Shown here piece after piece: positions 37,021-48,552 of a stretch of 64,000 nucleotides of DNA; within the stretch, counting starts at the first letter, position 1, and each line of letters opens with the position of its first letter. The notes under the pieces were generated by a model that was not told where the DNA came from, made no database searches, and saw only the letters and a list, made by a program, of their open reading frames with translations. The translations under genes were made by a program, and so were the position numbers. Source of the stretch: Trogon surrucura (lineage: Eukaryota > Chordata > Aves > Trogoniformes > Trogonidae); NCBI GenBank assembly GCA_020746105.1, contig CM036618.1, forward strand, positions 123,367,280 through 123,431,279, in the 5' to 3' direction.

Positions 37021-38147
37021 TTTCAAACTAAGAAAACACTTAGTCTTCTATTAATCACTTGGTAAGTTCAGGTTTGAAGAAACAAAGCTGGGTTTAAATC
37101 ACATGAGAACTAAAAAAAAAGAGAAAATGTCTGGAATCTTTTAATTAATTCTTTGTATGTTCTATAAAAGTCAAATATAGCTGAACTAAATTTTTCAAAA
37201 TATCTTAAAAAATTTGTTTCCAGGCTTGAGTCGTCCCTGCCAAATTTCATCTCGGGATGATTTTTTATCCTGGTGTTGATTTAGAAACATATTTAAGGAG
37301 ACGTACTAATTTAAGCACTAATGTCATGGGGACTACTATGCATATCCTGAAAATCAAGTATGTTTTTAAGTTTTCTGCTATGATAAGGAGGAGAATGTTT
37401 CATGCTGAAAAGACTTTTGGGTTTTTTTTCGAGAACTGAGTATTTCCGTAGTTTCTTGTTGGAGGAGACAATTTCTCTGAGAAAATAAAATATGGTGGTG
37501 TGAAAGCTCTTTGCACAGTGGAATTTTACTACTAATAATTGGAGAAATAACTCGTCAGGATTTTGTACTCTGTTTTAGAGCCAAATGTATATAACTAAAG
37601 GGAACTATGCCTGGAGCTATACCTCTCGGACTATGATTTCACATGGTACATGGAATGCGCTTAAATTTCTTTTTGTAAGTACTTTGACTGAACGGATGAC
37701 TTCAGAAAGATTATCCTTGCCTTCAAAGTTTGGCACCTACTTGAGTACCAGGCTGGTTTGAAGCCATAGTCTCCTGGAGAGAGAAGAACACCCAGTTATT
37801 CACATGAACTCACTACATGCAAATTAGTTCAGCAAAAAGGTCAGAGGTGGTCATTTTAGGGAAAATAGGTGCCGATATAAATGGGAAAAATGAAGTTCTG
37901 GATGAGTGTTCAGTAGCATGTGATGGATCAGGGCAAATTTTAAAGCTAGTTGTTTGAAATTGGTCTAGTTCAAAGGCCGCTGAAGCTTCTTTGACTTTAA
38001 AAAGCTTTTCATGTAACCGGTAGTGAGCACGTCTGAGCTATGGAGCTTGGGTGCTTATACTGCAGGTTCTGCAGTTTCTCAGAAAATGTGATCTTAGGGT
38101 CCAGGCACAGAGCTGGGGCTTCTGGGAATGCCTTGGGTCACCCACTG

Positions 38148-38169
38148 GGTACCAGAGTGTTCTGGTACC
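38148..38169. repeat. Perfect hairpin with GGTACC ends
   Basis: GGTACCAGA at 38148-38156, a 4-base loop GTGT, and TCTGGTACC at 38161-38169 form a perfect 9-bp inverted repeat. It is short and has no coding or RNA-gene context. Confidence 0.75.
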
Positions 38170-41100
38170 TTGCCTAGAGCCTTTACTATAATAACTGGAT
38201 CAGACTTTATTGTACATCTAGGCTGGAAGGAACACATCTAGTGAGCAGTCTGTCTGGTTTTCCTGATCACCTCTGTGACTTCTGTTAAATTTTTGTAAGC
38301 ATTGGCAGATAAAGCAATACAATCGTCTGTGTTTGCAGTAGCATAAGGTAAGTAGAGTGCTTACCAAAGGCAAAGGAAATAATACATTTTTCCCTTTTGC
38401 TGGTGGATTTTGCTTACGTTGAGTGTAAGCCATCTTGGTGTTGTAAATGGTATCTCCTTAGGCAATTCTGATATTCCCATTTCTGTATGGAGGGTGGTAT
38501 CACATGCCATTCTTCCTTTTGTTATTCTTTGTCCTTTTATAAATTTGCAGAAGTGAAAGAGGCAAGTACAGAACACAAAAGAAATGTTGTAATATTGAGT
38601 ACTGTCAGACTTTCAAAAACTCCAGAGCTGCTTGAAAATAGGTAAAGGAAAAATCCTTGAAGAGTAAAGCTGAAAAAGTGGGAAGGGACAAGGATAGTAA
38701 TTGCTTCAGCTGAGAAAAGAAAGAAAAAAAAGTGTGAGCAGTAAAAATAAAGCATATATACTTCCAGAAACAGGGATTTATTTCTGGTTTCAACTTCTAA
38801 GGAATAAAAACAGCTTCAACATTTTCTTGTCATATTTTTTTTTCTTTTTGCTTCCCTCATGTACACTCGAATCTTAGGGAGGCAAGAAGAGAGGGACTGA
38901 CCCTGACCTGCACAACAGGGCTGGATAGTAGAGCTAGTCCTGTAATATTGATACCAGACAGTGCAGACTTAGTTTACCGAATCTTTTAATCTGCGTCTAT
39001 TTATTTCATCTGCGCCAATGGTGTTTAAAACAAGATAGGATGTATTTTTAAAGGTCTTCTGCGGCTCAGCTGTCTGGCATGGATTTGATGGAGGAATGGT
39101 GGGGTGAACTCCTCTGTTTTGTAGGGTATCAGATTGACCCGTCCTAACCTCAAAACCTTTTTGGCTCTACCAGCCACTGAAAAGTCTCCAGATAATGCTG
39201 ACTCCAAGTGGAACCATCTGGACTTCATTTGAATCAAAAGTCAGGATGGAAAATCCTTGGTAACTCTCAGACCTAAAGGCCGAGGGTGGAAAAACAGAAC
39301 CCACCACACTTGCAAGAGGGCAACTATTCTTGTGTCTGTGAGCACTGACGTCTCTCCCTCACTGGTGAGAAACCACCCACAGATTTAGAAGAGTTTCATG
39401 GTTTTTTTTTCCAGGGTAACTAGAAAGACATGTGTGGATTATCCTTATAATAGACCAGTTGGCAGAAACAGAATTTTATGTGCTTAGCAAACAATGTATT
39501 TTGAAATTAAATGTAATGTATTTTTAAAACTCGTGACTGGATTTTATGCTAAAATCAGCAATAAAAGCATATTCTAATTATCATGGTCAGAAAATAAGTT
39601 TAAACTATGGACTTTCTATACTCTTCTGTTTGGAAGTGCAGGTGTTTATCTTTCAGCTCCGTTAGTTAAGGTAGATGAGGACCTGAACAACAATATTACA
39701 GAACTGCATGAATTAATTATTCCAAAGAGGAGACCTTTTCCTGAATACCAGCCACTGTGGGTTTCCTCAGTGGGTAAGAAAGGAACTATTAACCAACACT
39801 TGCAGGAAATCAAGTCCTGTGTGCCTGCTGCTAACATTAGCAGGTTTCTACACACTGTTTATATATGGTTAGTTGGAGAGTGAACCTCAGAAGGTTTTGG
39901 AGGTTCAATTCTAATTATTATAAGCACCTGAAAGGCCAAACGCTTATCTGAAGCACAGCAAAACCTCAAAGCCAGCTGGTAGGCTCCCGGGCAGAGCCTC
40001 CTGCTTGCCCTCCGGCTTGTGTGGATGTTCAGTGCTCTCCAGACCTCCCGGGAGCAGCAGAATGTCTTTTGGGAAGGCTCTGTGGAGTAGGGCAGGAGCA
40101 GGATGTCTTTGATGTGGGTCTTTGTGGCGTGGCTTGTTGATGGAGAGCGCTAAATGAGGTCTCACAGCTGCGCTGCTGAGCTAGAGCAGGTGACAAGTCC
40201 AAAAGGACAGAAATGGATCTCCTCATATTTGTTAGAGGAAGTGTTGCAGCCAAGGGTAGTTATTAGGGAAAGGAAAAGGTTTCCTGGCACTTCCCTTCCA
40301 CTCCTAGCGATGGCTTGAATTTGGATTATGCTGGGCTACAGCACCATGGTTTTATGCTGCCATGACATCAATGGCTTGTTTCAGATTACCTGTAACTCCA
40401 GCTTTGGCCGGGCTGAGAAACAGCACAAAATGAGTTGTAGTTGGTGTATGAAAAGAAGGCATTGAGTAAGCAAGTGTAGCTGATCTTCACAAAAGCGTCT
40501 TCGACGAATAATTGGTTGTGTTTCTCTTTCTTAGCATTAGCAGATGATTTTGGAAAAGACACTTAATTCTGTGAACTCTTTTTGTGATACAAACTTGACT
40601 ACACCATGCTTGTTGCTGCTTTCAAAAAAATGAAGGCATGTTGTTGTCCTGGTTTTTAGAAATGAAGCTGGACTTCTGTTGCTAAATGCTTGGAAATTTG
40701 AGGTGTCTCTAATGTTTTACTTTGATGCTTGCTCTTTGGGATCATTATGACTCATTTTCCACAGGAGTCAGAGGTTTTGTCTGAAAATGAGGATCCCATA
40801 GCATACACTCAAGGACATCCAGAACCACTTTGTAAACACGCAGTCAAAATAGAACATATAGAGACAACAGGAGCGTTAGTCAGAGCCTTGGGATGGAAGT
40901 GGAGCTGGGAGTACAGCCCATGTCTCATACAGGAATGTTGCTGCCAAACTGGAAATAAAGTCACATTTCACAAGACTGTCCTTCTTGTTGACATTCCAAG
41001 GATTATAGAAAAATATCAATGTAGTAAGTGTCAGTGCTGGAATCCCTTTCTCCAGCACACAAATAATCTTGGCTGGTCCCTAAAGAAAAGGCAGAAAAAG

Positions 41101-41776
41101 TCAGAGTCAAGTATTTGTATCTTGTATCTCATAGTAGACAAAAAATCTTCGGAATCTTTTGTTTGCGTGATGTAGGTTAAAATAACACCACTGTAGCCAG
41201 GAAGCTTTCTCTTAGTGTGTGAGAGTTATTTCAGGAGTATTATGTTATTTAAACATAATCAAAATGTGTCTGCTTATTTTTATCTGAGCCTGTTGTTTCT
41301 ATGCACTGCTTTGCAGAATGACTACTGTCCAAGAATTTGAATATTAGTTCTTTTCCAAGAAAGAGAATTTAGAAAACTTTCCTGGTCATTTTACTTTTTC
41401 TTCTCTTTTCCCACCAACCTTATCTTAATCTGCAGTAATTCTAGCTATATTTAGCATTCTTACGTAGTTTTATGGCATCCAGCTAACACTTGATCTCTGG
41501 TAGGCCCAAGACCATTTCTGCTTGAATTAGGGAGGTGAAGTCAGAGGCTAAACCCAACTGTAACCACAAACTCTGAAGTAACCTCACAGGGTTTACTTCA
41601 TACATACAGGAGTTACTGCATACTTTCTGATTCTGGTTGGTTTGAGCCAGCTGCACACTGAGCTGGGCAGATTCTGTCTGGGAGTCTCTGACTGCAGGTG
41701 AATTTTTGTTGCAGAGTTCCTGGAGAGTCCTCTGTAATGTCTGCTGGCAGAAACGTATGAAATCTATCTCAAGTGA

Positions 41777-41794
41777 TTTTTTTTTTTTTTTTTT
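41777..41794. repeat. Poly(T) tract, 18 bp
   Basis: Uninterrupted run of 18 T; no retrocopy features adjoin it. Confidence 0.85.
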
Positions 41795-43359
41795 GACCTA
41801 CAATGGATGTTTGTTTCTTGCAGCAGGGTTTGTGTGTTTAACGTGTTTTCCAATGCTTCAGTGTGCTGGGAAGGTAAAACGTCTGGGGATTATGTTGCAT
41901 GGTCTTAGTTGGTTGGTGTATTGAGTGATATCAGATACGTACCAATGGCACCTGCTCTTAAAGTAAGACGTTCTGGCATTTGCCAGACCCAGTGCGATAG
42001 CATGCGGGATGACAGTGGCAGAGGAAGTGAGTCAGCATCCTGGGGAAAGATGACCCAGACAGTGGTTTGGCACCATGGGAACAGCACACTTTAGGATGTC
42101 ATCTGCAAAAGCACCTCATTAAGCAGGCCACCAGAGAATGATGACAACAGAGGCAACATTTTCAATTCCCTAAAGGAAACAAAGCTCCCACAGAAAACCT
42201 CCTAGCACATGTTTATGGAAATGTACCTCAATCAACATTTTGCTTTAGTACAGCTTTCTGATCTCTTCTTCTGTCTTCCAAGAATAAAATATCCTTTTGA
42301 TTTGGCATCCCGGCAACTCTGTGCCCCTGAAATAAATGCCACCTAGGAGGATTGTGCATCCCACTCGGGATTTGTGGCAGCACCACTGTGAATGAGGATC
42401 ACAAGTCCAAGAGCAGCTGTTGCTCAACACAAGACAAGGCATTGGGTTTGGTCCAGGCCTGATGTAAGTGAGTCTTGCAGGGCTTGCGGTATTGTTGAAT
42501 TTGGCCTATTCTTCTCATTCAGGAACGGATTGTGCTGCCTACTTGGCTGTCCCAGTCCTTCATCCAGAGCCAAAGGAGGCTAAGACTATTTGTGGAATCT
42601 GAAAGTGAAATCCTGGCCTTTTACAGCTCAATGGGCATTTTTGTGTTGACTTGCACAGGGTGGGAATTTCACCCCCAAGTATCCCAGATGTCAGGAATAT
42701 TTTCTAGTTTTTTCCATTCTTTGTAGAACATGTTAGATTCTGTTTTCCTAGGTCTGCTTCTCTGCTTGGGCATAAGGGACCTGTCTGGATTATTTTAGTT
42801 GGCGAATACGTTTTTCCAGCATCTGTGGTAGAAATAGCTCTGCACATGACGTGCCAGGCTAAGTAGCTCCTGTTAAGTAGCCCCTCTGCAATCCTGCAGT
42901 TAACACCAGCCATTACTGCCAGACCCCTCCCCGTGGACTGTGTGATCTCCAAGTTTTTGGTGGCTGCTGCTGTTCTTACTGTGTGTTTTGTTGTTTATTT
43001 TTAAATAATTCCTGGAGATATAGCCTTTGTTTTGGGGGTAAAACAGGAATAGTGAAATCCTGGTGTCAGCACAGGTGAAGGCAAAGCTTCCAAGGGTTTA
43101 GGCAGGATACTAAGAATTTTATGTGGGAAGTCTGAAGGGAGCAAATGGACCATATTACAGTCCTGATGTGTGCTAACACTTGACATTGCCTATGACGATG
43201 TTGAACCAGGAAGCATCAAGTGTGGGGTGCTTTCCAGTGGGGAGTTGCGAAGAGCTCTAGAGCTTTGAAAAGTTTCCATCCTGAAGTCAGGGTAGGAAGG
43301 AGGACGTAGTCTTAGGAGTAGGTAAACTGGTTTTAAGTATTATGCTGGGCTTTCAGAGA

Positions 43360-43905
43360 CTGGATTCATTCCTGGTTCTCTCCTGGACTCCTGGTATGAC
43401 TTAGGGCAATTACTGTGGACCAGAGTTTCTGTAAAAAGAGCAGCAAGGCTGGTGAAGGGACTAGAGGGAAAGTCCTATGAGGAGAGGCTGAGGGAGCTGG
43501 GGTGGTTTAGCCTGGAGGAGATTCAGGGGGCACATTATCACTCTCTACAACTACCTGAAGGGAGGGTGTAGTCAGGTGGGGGTCAGGCTCTTCTCCCGGG
43601 CAACCAGTGACAGGATGAGTGGGCATGGTCTGAAACTGTGTCAGGAAGCCCCTCCTCATGGAGAGGGTGGTCAGATATTGGGATGCACTGCCCAGGGAAG
43701 TGGTGGAGTCACCATCCCTGGAGGTGTTTAAGGAGAGGCTGGATGTGGCACTTAGTGCCATGGTTTAGCCATTGCGATGTTGATGAGTCATAGGCTGGAC
43801 TTGATGATCTCAGAGGTCTTTTCCAGCCTCAACAATTCTGAGATTCTGTAAAGCATATGTGATACTGTGGACACTTCAGAGCTGGTTTAGAGTCCCAGAC
43901 CTCAT
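43360..43905 (+). repeat. MIR-like SINE relic split by a CR1 insertion
   Basis: Left part (43360-43435): CTGGACTCCTGGTATGACTT, AGGGCAATTAC, AGAGTTTCTGTAAA, which matches the MIR order 'gctgtgtgacttgggcaagtcac...cagtttctgtaaaa'. Right part (about 43844-43905): TCTGTAAAGCATATGTGATA then CAGAGCTGGTTTAGAG, like the continuation 'aatgggataatgatactgac...cagagttgtttgag'. A CR1 separates the two parts. The left match is better than the right one. Confidence 0.5.
43436..43850 (+). mobile_element. CR1 LINE 3' end, about 415 bp, inserted in a SINE relic
   Basis: The plus-strand copy starts within ORF2 (GGCTGGTGAAGGGACTAGAG, then TCCTATGAGGAGAGGCTGAG). It passes through CTCTACAACTACCTGAAGGG and CTGCCCAGGGAAGTGGTGGA, and ends with GGACTTGATGATCTCAGAGG, TTTTCCAGCCTCAACAATTC and a TGAGATTCTG tail. 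Internal deletions are visible, for example after CTGGAGGAG, and the reverse-transcriptase frame is destroyed. The minus-strand frame across it (43507-43761) is only a shadow. Both flanks carry TTCTGTAAA, a possible 9-bp target duplication. Confidence 0.93.
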
Positions 43906-45019
43906 AAAAATTGGAAGTATTCAGAAATCTAACCACTTCTGAAATCCTTTGAAGAAGTCATGTCTTCTTCTTACAGCATTTAATTGCCTTTATATGCTTA
44001 ATATATCTGCAGACCTGCCTTCTTATCCCTTCATTCTACACCTCCGAACAGGAGATAATCTTTTGCTTCTCTCATCCCATGCTTGCCAGGCCCACATTAG
44101 AAAATAAAATGCGCCAGGGATTTTCATCTGGTTCCAAAGGCAAGTGGTCTAACAACAGCTCATATCTCTCTTCCCTACCAAAAAACCCAGACCAGCTCTG
44201 ATTTATGATGCTTACAGAAAGTGATCAGTGGCCTGTGGTGTTGCTGTTGTCCAGAAGACAGCAAAGTGCCAGGAGCCAGGATTTGCGTCCATGCAGACTA
44301 GCGTGCAGATGTATAGGCTGCCACTCGTGGTGCCAGGGCTTTTGGCCCTTTTGGCCTCCTGGCAGTGGAGTAGTCCTTGGAAACCCTCTGGAACAGGGCT
44401 GTGCGTTTGTGCAGGGGGACAGGGAGAGCCACCGTCCCAGGGGGAATAAGGGCCATCGGCTTCCCTGGTAGAGTTTTACTGATATTCTTAGCATAAGAGA
44501 ATGTAGGTGCGGCATGCAAGTATTTGGAAGTGAGAGTTTCCCAGAATACTTCTGGTTTTTCTGGAACATGTCTTATTGTTCCTAAAATTTCCCAGAACAT
44601 ATGTACTATAGAAAAAGCGAAGCTAGGAACACTAAGGTTTTTTTGATGGATGTTGTTTAATTGTAAAGTCCTTTTCCTGACCTGATTATGCAATCTGTTT
44701 ATCGGCCTTCTAGTACTTCTGGCTGGACGTTGGGGTGGTCTCTTAAAAGAATTTTAAGAGTTTCTGTGCTGCAATTATTGCATCCTATTTTCTAAGTGTT
44801 CACCTGGAGTCATAGTACTTTTTTTTTTTTTAATTGTTAGATCATAGTCCTCATTCCACAAGGTTTTGTGTGCCCAGTTTCCGGATGAATTAAAATTTCC
44901 TTTCCTATTTGGTAATGTTTTGTAACAATTAATCTTATTTTTTTAAACACCAGCATCTCTTCCATGACAGCTTCCTTGCTCCCTCCCCCATTTCTGAAAC
45001 AAGTAATTTATTTATTGAG
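43906..45019. other. Unique non-coding sequence
   Basis: Overlapping frames on both strands at 44205-44693 (up to 131 codons) have no recognisable domain. A 13-base T run lies at 44819-44831. Nothing else is supported. Confidence 0.45.
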
Positions 45020-45300
45020 GTTTTATTGTATTTCATAGCTGAACTTACCCTTGAAAATTTGTTGGAGAGGATCTAAATAAATCAATAGTCCACTCGGCAA
45101 CACCATTAATGTGGTTAATAAAACAAATTTTATAAATTTGTCACAGACCTTGAGAGTGGTGCCAAAACCTTTTAAATCCAGAGCACTGCTTTTCTTCCCA
45201 TCATGCTGGTCACGCTTTCTGTTTCTGCAGCAGGATGGCTACAACACCGAGGCTGATTTTAATGCTTCATTCTTACTATGGTAAATATACAAAGCCTGAA
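45020..45300. promoter_or_regulatory. Candidate conserved non-coding element or cryptic exon region
   Basis: A repeat-free block with AATAAATCAATAGTCC, ACACCATTAATGTGGTTAAT and the perfect dyad ACAAATTT-TAT-AAATTTGT at 45123-45141. It leads into a pyrimidine tract and acceptor (CTTTCTGTTTCTGCAG, ending 45230). The following 50 bp end at a donor-like ATG|GTAAAT (45280/45281). Enhancer and exon readings are both possible, and neither is proven. Confidence 0.33.
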
Positions 45301-48300
45301 GTCTGTTTCCCACATGGCAATATCCTGTAAAACCTGCCAATTTCACTTCTTTAAAAAAAATTATAGTCTTTAATTGAAGGACTGAAATGAACTAAGTAAT
45401 CATTTTTTTAAAAAACAAAAAAGGGGAAAGACTGATTTTCTTGGTTTTAACAAAAAAGAAATAACATTTCAGGTCTTGTTCATATGCACATGTTGTAGGT
45501 TTTTATGCTACAGATAACAATATACACACCCTCTTTTCAATTATTCCACCTAAAAGTCGTTTTACAGGAATATTTTATTTCCTGTGAGGAAGGCAAGATC
45601 CCTTTGCCAAAATGAGTTGTGTCCATGCTGCAGACTATATGAGTATAGTGACACTGATTACAACTAAGAGGCCACAACCCTAAATAAACCAGTTGTAGCA
45701 TTATGGAAAGTGTATGTGCTGTGTAGGGCCCTTGTAGAAAATAATTGATAGCAAATACCTTTGCAATCAAAATTAAGACTGAAAATCAGGGATTGAGCTT
45801 GGACATGTTAACTTTTTTTTTGCCTGTCAAGTATCTTCTGTGCATCATCTGTTTGTGCTAAACGCATCTTGGCTCAAGAATACTCTCTGTGGGTTTGACA
45901 CCTGTCTGTTAGAAGCTCATGTGAAGGCTGGCAGGGACTTCAACATGGAAAGGTTTTCATGAGTAATTTGTATCTTCTGTACCCAACCCAAGGAACCTGG
46001 TATAGAGCAGAACCCTGACTGGCAGCTGAAGATCACAAAAATAAAGTTGTGTATTTAAGGGCAAAATAAGACAACCTCTGTGTGGCTGCTCTTCCCTGCC
46101 ATGCTGAAGTGTTGTTGTTTGCCCAAACTCTTCCTGTGGCTCATTTTCCGCTTCTCCAGGCAATGACCAAGGCTGTTCTCTAGCTGGCAGGTTCCTTTGC
46201 AAAGCCCCATGTGCCACAAGGAGGCTGAGGCTATATCTTGCTCCTCCAGTCTTGGAAATGCTTCCATGCATATCTTTGCAGAGCTTTATGTGCTGTCGCA
46301 AAGCACTTCAAAGGGAGTCTTTCCACCGGAAGTTGTGCTGCGTTCACGAATGGCAGAAGCAGGTCAATAAAGTCTATGGCGAAAACTCTGGGGCAGACAG
46401 TCAAAGCCATCAATAAGAGGCAACTGGAACTGTAGCTATGGAGGGAACTGGGACAGCTTGCAGAGTTCTCCTTAAAGCTCTTGGTATCTGAATGGCTCTA
46501 GTGTTATCTCTTTCCAATGCTCTATGCCTGCTCCATTAAGGCTTTTATGTCTTTCCACTGAATAGCCAGCTGACCACAAGCAACTGGATTTTATTTTAAT
46601 TTCCCAATAGGGTTTTTGTTTTTCTTGAAAAAAAATGACTGAGACTCAAAGGATTTTCCAGCTGGAAAATAAGACCTGTCAGCTGGAAATTCTGACTAGA
46701 TCTAAGTAGACACCTGTATAATATTTTGAATGTGTTATGTGGCTGGAAAGGAGTGTGAGAGTGCAAGGAAAATGAAGGGACAGGAACTTCAGGAGTCTAT
46801 TATGTTCATAGCTGTTTTGCATTTTCTCCTTTCCACCTTAAAGGTTTTATTATTTATTTTTTTAAAAAAGGTCAAAAGTAAATAATATTGACCACAATAA
46901 ATTTGTCTCCTGAGTGACAATGGAATTTATGCTGGACCGTAGTGCTGATGCTGTCTGAAAACCAGTGGCATCCATGTGGTGCTGTCTCTATGGCACAGGG
47001 AGATTTTGGGAAAAACCTCTGGGGTTCAGTTATTCCTTTAAGGCAGAGGTAGCCGACAGTTATGACAGACTTTGTTGTTGTTGTTTTTAACTGAGTACGA
47101 AATAAAACTGTATTTTAAAAGTCTGTAGGTATCTTACTAAAAGTAATTCTCTTCAAGTTGATGAAAAAACAACACAAGAATTTTGTAGAAATGATCATAG
47201 CAGCATTCAAGCTCTATAAAACCTGCCCAGGCTCTGAACATGTTGGTTCTGAACATTAAACTGACCAAATGTGTTGCCTGCTTTGCTAAGGTTCCCAGAG
47301 ATATTTAGATGAACCTGGGGTTTTCCTTTGGTGACGATGTGGGTAAATGATGCAAAATTTGGTTTTGCTAGTTTAACTTCTGTTTGATTCAGGTCTTTTT
47401 ATTGGTTTCAGTATTTGTTTGCACCTAATATGTGACGAGAATTTGGGAATTCAAAAGCCCCGTGGACTGAAACTGAAGGAAATATTTGTACAACCTGCTG
47501 TGACCCGAAATCTCTCAGCTTTGCACAACTGTAGAGAGAAATCCATTCGGGAGTCTATTGTGTTCAGATGTGAATATAAAGCACAACCTCTCAAGTGCAT
47601 GTCCCAGGAATAAAGAATTACTCATTCGGGGAATGGGTTCTCAGAAAACATTACTTATACCTTAAGTCATCAAGCAAGAGGTTCTAAATAAAGTCTGGAT
47701 GGAGATTTATTTTTTTTTCCCCAGTTTGTACTCAGGTAATAAGTTTATGATGTTTTAGAAACACGACATGGAGGACAGAGAGGCAATTCCCCAAGGGCCT
47801 GCACTGGGGTCAGAGGAAAGGCTGTGTCTTAGCCTGTGCCTGGTACCCCAAGTCTCTGGTTGCAGCTGAGGCCTCTCACTGTGAAAGTTGTCCTCATTCA
47901 CACTCAGGATAAAGCTAAAAATAATTGACCTGGATAATGGGTTATGAAATAATTATAAAACATTTTGAATTATAGCAAAGTCAGCATGGGTCTAGAGATT
48001 AGCTGTGATGCCAAGACCTAAAACAACTGGAATAATCTGGAATGAAACCCCTATTTTAACTTGTTATTTCCATGGTTTAAAAATACACCTTCTCACTGTT
48101 GAGTCTTTGGTGTTGGTGGTCGCGTTATATCCTGTTGTTAGCACCTGAAGCCAAGCTGAGAAAATCCAGTTCTTGGCATGTAGAAGCTAATGCTTTGCAT
48201 TGACGTGTTGTTGCCAAATTACATGGAAAGCATTCTCTTGCCAGGTCACTAGAAATTAGATTAATTGTAACACAGAAACGACAGGGAGGGAGGAAAAAAA

Positions 48301-48444
48301 AAGCAGTGTTATGCCTCTGAATATCACTACACCCTGATTGTACAACAGGAAAGTTAGCCTGAAACAGAAACACCAGGCAGCATGCACAGAAGTATTTCCA
48401 CTGTGTTCACAGCTCCTTGGTGGTGGGGTTCAGTGTGGAAGCCA
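45301..48444. other. Unique non-coding sequence with a perfect palindrome
   Basis: No gene is recognised; frames are up to 114 codons with no known domain. The notable item is the 18-bp palindrome at 46653-46670. A short GTT repeat lies near 47070-47085. Confidence 0.5.
46653..46670. repeat. Perfect 18-bp palindrome
   Basis: ATTTTCCAGCTGGAAAAT is its own exact reverse complement. The centre is the E-box CAGCTG and each side is a GGAAAA/TTTTCC core. A second CAGCTGGAAAT occurs ten bases downstream at 46680-46690, giving a direct-repeat pair. A protein-binding dyad is plausible; function is unknown. Confidence 0.85.
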
Positions 48445-48552
48445 TCACAGAATCACAGAATGGCCTAGGCTGGAAGGGACCTTAGAGATCATTTAATCCA
48501 ACCTCGCTGTCATGGGCAGGGACACCTCTCAACTAGATCAGGCAACACAGTG
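48445..48552 (-). mobile_element. CR1 LINE 3'-end fragment
   Basis: On the plus strand it begins TCACAGAATCACAGAATGG, the reverse complement of the CR1 tail repeats. It continues with CTAGGCTGGAAGGGACCTTA and GAGATCATTTAATCCAACCT, then CACCTCTCAACTAGATCAGG. Homology stops about 108 bp in, within the 3' UTR or ORF2 end. The tail repeats are well kept, so this is a comparatively young copy. Confidence 0.93.

Larger units (their letters stand above)
31076..43359. other. Unique non-coding sequence, 12 kb
   Basis: No gene is recognised. Features are limited to T/G-rich low-complexity tracts (about 33310-33375 and 36955-37020), an AAAT microsatellite at 35237-35253, a perfect 9-bp hairpin at 38148-38169, a donor-like AAG|GTAAGT at 38345-38353 and an 18-base T run at 41777-41794. 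The frame ending at 41175 (first ATG at 40747, about 142 codons) shows no recognisable domain. Confidence 0.45.

Noticed and set aside
38218..38290. Possible old CR1 3' end (CTAGGCTGGAAGGAACACAT)
   Set aside because: The first landmark fits, but the following sequence does not track any CR1 consensus I know.
38345..38353. Splice donor AAG|GTAAGT
   Set aside because: The only nearby acceptor-like AG lies about nine bases upstream, leaving no plausible exon. Chance occurrence is likely.
40729..41175. 148-codon plus-strand open frame
   Set aside because: It begins with a non-ATG codon (TTG). The first ATG is at 40747. No domain, signal peptide or splice context is visible, and chance frames of this size are expected in 64 kb.
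43507..43761. 84-codon minus-strand frame
   Set aside because: It is the antisense shadow of the plus-strand CR1 reverse-transcriptase remnant.
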